Assembly (NCBI GenBank): GCA_032988165.1
Contig: JANTQF010000175.1
Span: forward strand, 1 to 64,000
Source of the DNA: Emmonsiellopsis sp. PD_33
Lineage: Eukaryota; Ascomycota; Eurotiomycetes; Onygenales; Ajellomycetaceae
Length of the DNA stretch: 64,000 bases
Direction of reading: 5' to 3'
The position numbers and the translations under genes were made by a program. Each line of letters begins with the position of its first letter. The stretch's first letter is position 1. Below are positions 58,701-64,000 of this stretch, in pieces. Under the pieces are notes generated by a model. The model was not told the origin of the DNA. It worked only from the letters and a program-made list of their open reading frames with translations, and did no database searches.

Positions 58701-60815
58701 GACAAAAGTGTCCTCGCTTCTGTATGTTGAAACTTACTACTCTGCTTCGTTTTTATACTTACAGTTATAGGCACAATCGTTGATACGTTCGACCGCGAAT
58801 CTACTTCAGCAGTCATCTAATACCCACCCCACACTCTTACAACAGCTGTCGATTCTAGTAACATCTGGATTAGAGTCACGGCATAAATCAACGGTCAACA
58901 TATTCATTAAGTTATGGAACAACTCATTTGGCACATTACTCACTTTGGAATACCCGGAAAACGTCGAGCGAGCGTTGAGACGATTGAAACCGTTTGTTCA
59001 TCTTCTGCTCCCGAATTTCCCCCCTGGCGTAAACAACACGGTACTTATCCCCGTCATTATTTCGTCGATGAGTGCTAATTTGGTTAGATTGAGTTGGCCT
59101 CTCCCGAATTTCTCAGCTCCCAGGATGAAGTAGTAAGATCGGACACTCCTCTTGCCCTCCTGGATCGTCACAACAAACTCATCAAAACACCATCGCAAAC
59201 CAACGCGCCCTCTAGCGCAAGTCGAAGCCGCCGGCGGAAGAAAAGCACCCCTTTATCCTCGAGGGTATCGACCCCAAAACCGCGACTGCGTCATGACGAT
59301 TCTCAAATTCAGTTTGTACCAGTGGAATCCTCTCCAACAGTTAATACCGGGGGGGACACACAAGTTCTCACGGAAAACCAAAGGGAAGTAAGAGATAGAC
59401 AGCGGGGCGAAACAGCTAAGATGTTCCCTGGGCTCCGTTCGTCTGCTTCCCAGATTGGCCAAGATACCGCCCATCAACCGAATGCGAACAATTCTGATCG
59501 AATTGAGAGTGCTCCACCTACCCCATCTCTTCATCTGTCCCTTGCGGCAAATGACGAAGAGCTACCTGGCTCGTCTCCCACTCCGTCCTCCAAAAATCAC
59601 GTTTTACAACCAGGTCAGATGATGGGTTCGTCTCTGTCGTCGATGTTAGACTTGGATGATATACATAGCGAGGATCTTCCCTCGTCGCCCCCCCAGATCC
59701 ACGACCACCAGAATACTCACCCGCAAGCATCCAAAGCACAGCGAAACTCTAACAACAAAGAGCAAGACGTCGCTAATCAAAGTGTTTCCCCTATTTCCAC
59801 GCAACCCGAAATTCTTAACGCTGGTAGTCAGCCAGACACTCCCAACGCAGGTGAAATGAAGCGAGCCACCGCTGCTGACACAAGGAAGCAAGATGTCACA
59901 GCGTCAGCTTCAAAATCCAGAGCAGACCGCCTTGCAGAAGACGATCCAAATGGAGGCCTCTCACAAGGTGGTGATGATACCGACAGGGAACCGTCACCTT
60001 CGCGTGATCATGCTCGACGATACCCTGGCCCCGATAGGGTTGATCTTATTCCAGACTCCTTTTCGGACGATCTTGAACAGCAAATAGCATCCCAACTAGA
60101 GCAAGACCTGGAGTTGTCCATGGACATGGAGTTAGCAGATGACAAGCAACAGGCCTCAGATGCTTCGATTCTTACTCGCTCAATGAAGCGAAAACGGGAA
60201 GACAACGCGCCAACCCATCCAGATCGAGCGAAAAGACCATCACCAAGTCCTAGAAGCTCGAGGAGTTCGGATAAGGCGGTCGCACAGCAGCCCTCCAAAA
60301 ATAGCGCTGCCCATCCCGAAAGTGTACCTCCTGGGGATGATGCTGGGACGCAAAGGAAGCGACCAAGTAGATCCCGACGCACAGCTGATCCATCCCGGGG
60401 GGGCACACAGACCTCAAATCCATCGACTGACAGCGGACAAACGAGCCAACGAAAGTCGAAGAAACGAAGATCCCAGCGTCTTAACGATCAGTCGATTATC
60501 GACCCGCCCGACGAGCAAATAGAAGACCAACCTGAACCGCAAATCTCTCCCGATAGGGGAATGACAGAACCAACAGCAGATGTCGAGATGCAAGAGGCGA
60601 ACGAACCTCCGGGTAATCAAGCCGACCACTCAGGTCCAGCCGCGGCTCCTGACCAATCAGAGGTTACAGGAATACTTGCCTCACTCCGGTCAGTGTTGGG
60701 ATCGATCCGGACGGCGGCATTTGGAAGAACGGTGTTGCGGGAGATTGACGATGTGATGTTTGATATTAGGGTAGAAGCGCACGATGCGGCACGGAGACAT
60801 GAGGGTAGGTCGTGA
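55734..60815 (+). CDS. RIF1: RIF1, telomere and replication-timing regulator
   Basis: Exons are 55734-58721, 58771-59040 and 59088-60815, giving 1661 aa. Both introns are phase 0 (SVLAS to AQSLIRSTANL; GVNNT to IELASPEFLSSQ). The body (about 130-1090) is a run of HEAT-type helices, as in Rif1 N-terminal domains. Just inside the N-terminus are two protein phosphatase 1 docking motifs: KVNF at 65-68 (RVxF type) and SILK at 100-103. The last 550 residues are Ser/Pro/Asp-rich and disordered, with basic patches (KRKREDN; RKSKKRRSQR). The C-terminal helix (LRSVLGSIRTAAFGR) may be an oligomerisation element; this is inference. Family role: Rif1 brings PP1 to origins and telomeres to counter DDK and limit telomere elongation. 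ATG 55734 was preferred over the upstream TTG; it is followed by SFSALPPRPPTPPRSSS, usual in fungi. Confidence 0.92.
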
Positions 60816-61495
60816 GGATGGGGCCAAGCGGCGGATGCCCTTGGCGTACTTTTGTATTTTCCCTCTCCAACGGATCAGTTTAGCGTGTGCAAATGATGTG
60901 TTTTCTTTTGTCAGTTATGAGGTGGGGGTTTGTATCTGTAGCACAGTGCATGAGGGCGACATAAATGGCGGGGTTCATAGGGTTTCAATGTTGATAAGGG
61001 TACATGCATACATACATCGATGTTTTTCTCCCATGGTTAGCGTTTGCCAGGTTCCTTGGGTTTATGCGGGATGTAACGGAGAATGTTAAGGAGAAAGGAA
61101 GCATATTTAGTCCCAGTACTCCGTAGAGACATGAAGCATCCATGTATGAAGCCGGCCAGCCCAACCCAAAGCAGGGCTCAATCAGGCCGCGCTAGGAATA
61201 AATACATGCTGCGTGCTGCTTTGTGTGCACGTTGCAGTGTTTCAGCTTGCGGCGGGTTCAATCTAGAATCTAAAGGAAATGTCTAATCTGATCCATAGCG
61301 GACTAAAATAACTCTTTACCCCACCCGCCATTTCGTCACTGCCAGACTCCAGACAAAAGAACAGCAGCGCCCTCTCCTCTCTCCTCTCTCCTCCGTCTTC
61401 TCGCCCTCTACTTTCTCCTATACCATCGCTGTCTGCTCTTCCACCTCTTAATTCCCCTCTTATACCCTCACCTCTCCCCCGCTCTCACCGCCAAC
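60816..61495. promoter_or_regulatory. promoter region of the epimerase gene, with CT-rich tract
   Basis: About 680 bp between RIF1 and the epimerase gene. A CT-rich tract at about 61371-61427 precedes the ATG by about 70 bp, typical of strongly expressed fungal genes. No other gene is seen. Confidence 0.55.
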
Positions 61496-62727
61496 ATGGA
61501 GCGCGCAAAGAAACCCACCGCCATCCCCGTCTCCTCGCCTCCCCCTCAACCCACCATCTCCGTCCAAGAACACAAAGTCCTCGCCTCGCTAGCCTCAGGC
61601 GAATCCATCGCAGTCAACCTCTACGGCGCCACCGTCGTCTCCTGGAAGCTGGCCAATGGCGAGGAGCAGCTGTTTCTGAGCGAGAAGGCCGCCCTGGACG
61701 GCTCCAAGCCGATCCGTGGCGGCATTCCGTTGGTTTTTCCTGTGCGTTTTTTTTTTTTTGGGATAGATAACTCGTAGCATGTCCCTTTCGTTTATTTATC
61801 TATTCATTAAGCCGCGGGTTATTTCATGAGTGAGGGGGAAATTGCTAATCCTATGGCTTCATCCAGGTCTTCGGCCCACCCCCGCCCAACCACGCCACCT
61901 CCACGCTTCCCCAGCACGGCTTCGCGCGCAACTCATACTGGGGGTTCCTGGGTAAATCGACGTCGGAATCCGAAAACGGCGGGAGTGTCAAGTTGGACTT
62001 TGGCTTGTCGACTAGCATGCTCGATGACAAGTTCAAGAAAGACTGGCCGCATGAGTTTGGGCTCGTGTACAGTGTTACGCTGAGCAAGGGGTCGCTGACC
62101 ACGTCGCTGCAGGTGCAGAATAAGGGGTCTGAGTCGCCGTTTGAGTTTCAGGTGCTGTTGCATTCGTATTTTAGGGTTGAGGTATGTTACACCTTTTGGG
62201 GCATATGGGGTATAAGGGACATTTTAAATATCTTATCTGTCCTACCACCACCCGTCTCCACGCCACGTTGTTTTGTTTCAACCGCATTGAAAAATATTTT
62301 ATTTCCTTGACTAACTAAATCGCGTAACAAAACGTTCCAGGACATCACAAAAATCCGCATCCAGAACCTCCAGTCCAAAACCTACGTCGACAAGGTCCGC
62401 AACGCATCCACACACACCGAAACCTCCCCCGCGCTCGCCATCACGCAAGAAACAGACCGCGTCTACCAATCGCTCGACCCAGCCGTGCCCATCATCGTCT
62501 CCAACGCAGACGATAACAGTACCATCTTCTCCATCACCCGCGAAGGGCTCAATGATGTCGTGGTGTGGAATCCGTGGATTGAGAAGGCGAAGGGAATGGG
62601 CGATTTTGCGCCCGATGATGGGTATCAGAATATGATTTGTGTGGAGGCCGGGTCGGTGGTGGGGTGGCAGACGTTGGAGGCGGGGGATTCTTGGGAGGGC
62701 GGGCAGACGATTCGGAGTCACCTTTGA
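61496..62727 (+). CDS. glucose-6-phosphate 1-epimerase (D-hexose-6-phosphate mutarotase)
   Basis: Exons are 61496-61741, 61867-62181 and 62341-62727, giving 315 aa, the usual length. Splicing joins RGGIPLVFP to VFGPPPPNHA and HSYFRVE to DITKIRIQNL. Aldose-1-epimerase-type motifs: YGATVVSWKLANGEEQLFLSEKA, the GGIPLVFPVFG block, HGFARNSYW with the catalytic histidine region (about 104-106), the HSYFRVE strand, then VVVWNPWIEKAKGMGDF and NMICVEAG with the candidate catalytic glutamate. Family role: interconverts the alpha and beta anomers of glucose-6-phosphate in the cytosol; yeast YMR099C is the model. ATG 61496 starts MERAKKPTAIPVSSPPP, a short Pro-rich lead. The last intron acceptor (TTCCAG, 62335-62340) is clear. 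Confidence 0.93.
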
Positions 62728-63227
62728 GCGGGCTTGGCTTGGTTTTCCTTACCATTAGTTGCGCTTGCAGCATGGGACAGTATGGATGAGGGTGTGTTTA
62801 TGTGATTGGAGTTCGTTGCTGGTGTTCTATCAGCCCAGCAATCCGTCCCTAGCATTTTTTTTTTTTTTTCATTATGAGTGAGAAGCACGGATACGAATTG
62901 ATGAAAATCGAGTTGCTCTCTATAAAATATAGAGAAGAACAGAGAGGTCTATACATGTTAAATGGATATTATAATTCCTCTCGTGCACTATCGATTGGAA
63001 TAAATTACTGCTCCGGGGAAATCTGATATCACGTGGCTTCCACGGGTGTTGCATAACTATGACGCAACGTCCGCTATCTACATCGATAAAAAAGGGGGGT
63101 GAGGCAAGTTTACAACCTGCAACGCAAATAAAACCACCATGGACTTCAAAATTGCTATAAAATACCCCTCCTATCAACTTTAACATATCCCAAAAACCCC
63201 AACCCACGTCCAATCCACCCACCTAAC
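62728..63227. other. intergenic spacer with a T-run
   Basis: About 500 bp between two plus-strand genes. A T-run lies at about 62857-62870; the rest is AT-rich. No gene seen. Confidence 0.6.
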
Positions 63228-63812
63228 ATGACCCCTCCCAAAAAGATAACCCCCGCCGACCTCGGCCTCGACCTCTCCCACCCTCATCCCCAACCCCAAT
63301 CAAAACCCTCCAAATCCAAATCCAAATCCAAATCCAAAACCCCCAAGACCCAAGAAGAACCCCGCACCTCCGACCCCTTCAAATGGCTCCTCGCCGCCCT
63401 CCTCGTCTCAAAACCCATCCAACAATCCGTTGCCGTAAACACCTACCACACCCTCGTAGACACCCACCACATCGCCTCCCCGGACGCCATCCTCGACGCG
63501 GGCTGGGACAGGCTCGTGCAGATCCTCGATGAGGGGCATTATACGCGCTTTGACTTTTCGACGGCGACGAAGTTGCTGGATGTGGCGAGGGGGGTGAAGG
63601 AGTTTGGTGGTGGTGGTGGTGGTGGGGAGGGGTTTGAGGGGTTGATTAGGGCTGGGAAGGGGGAGGTGGGGAGGAGGTTGTTGGCGTTTAAGGGGGTTGG
63701 TCCGGTTATGGTGGGGAATTTTTTGGGGGGGTTTGAGAGGTGGGAGGGGGAGGGGAAGGGGAAGGGGGAGGGGCAGGAAGGGGAAGAAGAGGAGGTGGAG
63801 ATGGAGGAGTGA
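63228..63812 (+). CDS. HhH-GPD-like helix-hairpin-helix protein, DNA glycosylase fold
   Basis: A single 194-aa exon with ATG at 63228. The N-terminus is Pro/Ser/Lys-rich with a (SK)n run from an AAATCC hexanucleotide repeat near 63310-63338. Then come DPFKWLLAALLVSKPIQQSVAVNTYHTL, a glycosylase-like alpha domain, and AILDAGWDRLVQILDEGHYTRFDFSTATKLLDVAR. The helix-hairpin-helix candidate is GRRLLAFKGVGPVMVGNFLGG (about 155-175), with GVGP as the hairpin. The usual catalytic Lys/Asp of active HhH-GPD enzymes is not evident, so activity is uncertain. A GGT repeat encodes a Gly run near residue 130, and the C-terminus is purine-rich and acidic (GEGKGKGEGQEGEEEE). It may bind DNA; function is not established. 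Confidence 0.68.
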   Translation: MTPPKKITPADLGLDLSHPHPQPQSKPSKSKSKSKSKTPKTQEEPRTSDPFKWLLAALLVSKPIQQSVAVNTYHTLVDTHHIASPDAILDAGWDRLVQILDEGHYTRFDFSTATKLLDVARGVKEFGGGGGGGEGFEGLIRAGKGEVGRRLLAFKGVGPVMVGNFLGGFERWEGEGKGKGEGQEGEEEEVEMEE

Positions 63813-64000
63813 AGGGGGGGGGGAGGGGGAGAGAGAGGTGTAATAGTTGAGGAAGGGTCAATGCAATGCAATTTTCGAGCGGGAGGATAGGGTTTGGTTT
63901 GGTTTGTCAGAATAGTTATCTTATATTATTTCCCGGGGGCGTCTGGCGTCTGGCTTTGGCGCATTGAGGTAAGGCTAGGGGGTGGTTTTGGCCAGTTTGA
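63813..64000. other. end of window, no gene seen
   Basis: Purine-rich downstream sequence of the HhH-like gene; nothing further is supported. Confidence 0.6.

Noticed and set aside
63539..63871. 110-codon antisense ORF rich in Pro/Ser
   Set aside because: Shadow of the G-rich, Gly/Glu-coding HhH-like gene on the other strand.
1..64000. CRISPR array, bacterial operon or phage system
   Set aside because: No direct repeats with regular spacers; spliced genes show that this is a fungal nuclear genome.

Overview
The window is nuclear DNA of a filamentous ascomycete (Pezizomycotina). Eurotiomycetes, perhaps Onygenales, is my best guess from protein resemblance; no species marker is visible. The reasons are genes broken by 50-110 nt introns with GT..AG ends and CTAAC/CTGAC-type branch sites, long intergenic spacers, and fungal-specific families: a NACHT-ankyrin NLR, an F-box/ankyrin protein, a DUF7730-like protein and a Ste6-type full ABC transporter. 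I rebuilt exon joins by hand; each join keeps the frame and restores family motifs across the junction.

Layout. 1-717: microsatellites, then a TATA-bearing promoter. 0.7-24.5 kb is mostly conserved core: IKS1-like kinase (+), URI1/Bud27 prefoldin-like protein (-), TFB3/MAT1 of TFIIH (+, divergent from URI1), a Ppc89/Cep57-type spindle-pole-body protein (-), a BTB/POZ protein (+), a DUF7730-like protein (-), a one-TM protein with a PY motif (-) and a Ste6-like ABC exporter (-). 24.5-49 kb is looser and accessory: a TM protein with a Cys-rich ectodomain and no visible start, a 216-bp TA-flanked MITE, a hexose transporter (+), a NACHT-ankyrin NLR (+), an F-box/ankyrin protein (-), PBDC1 (-, an island of core), a gene-poor stretch of about 4.2 kb, and a secreted repeat protein with Kex2-like sites. 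50-64 kb returns mostly to core: RIC8 (-), a divergent protein kinase (+, accessory type), RIF1 (+), glucose-6-phosphate 1-epimerase (+) and an HhH-type protein (+).

The genes do not form one pathway. The core genes cover transcription/TFIIH, chaperone assembly, spindle pole, G-protein activation and telomere/replication timing. The accessory block is what one expects of variable fungal DNA: non-self sensing NLR, ankyrin and F-box proteins, nutrient uptake, a secreted precursor and a small transposon. The best candidate for something undescribed is the intronless secreted protein at 47174-48712. It carries four copies of a helical module bounded by two cysteines and three copies of a short cysteine module, separated by dibasic KR/RR sites.
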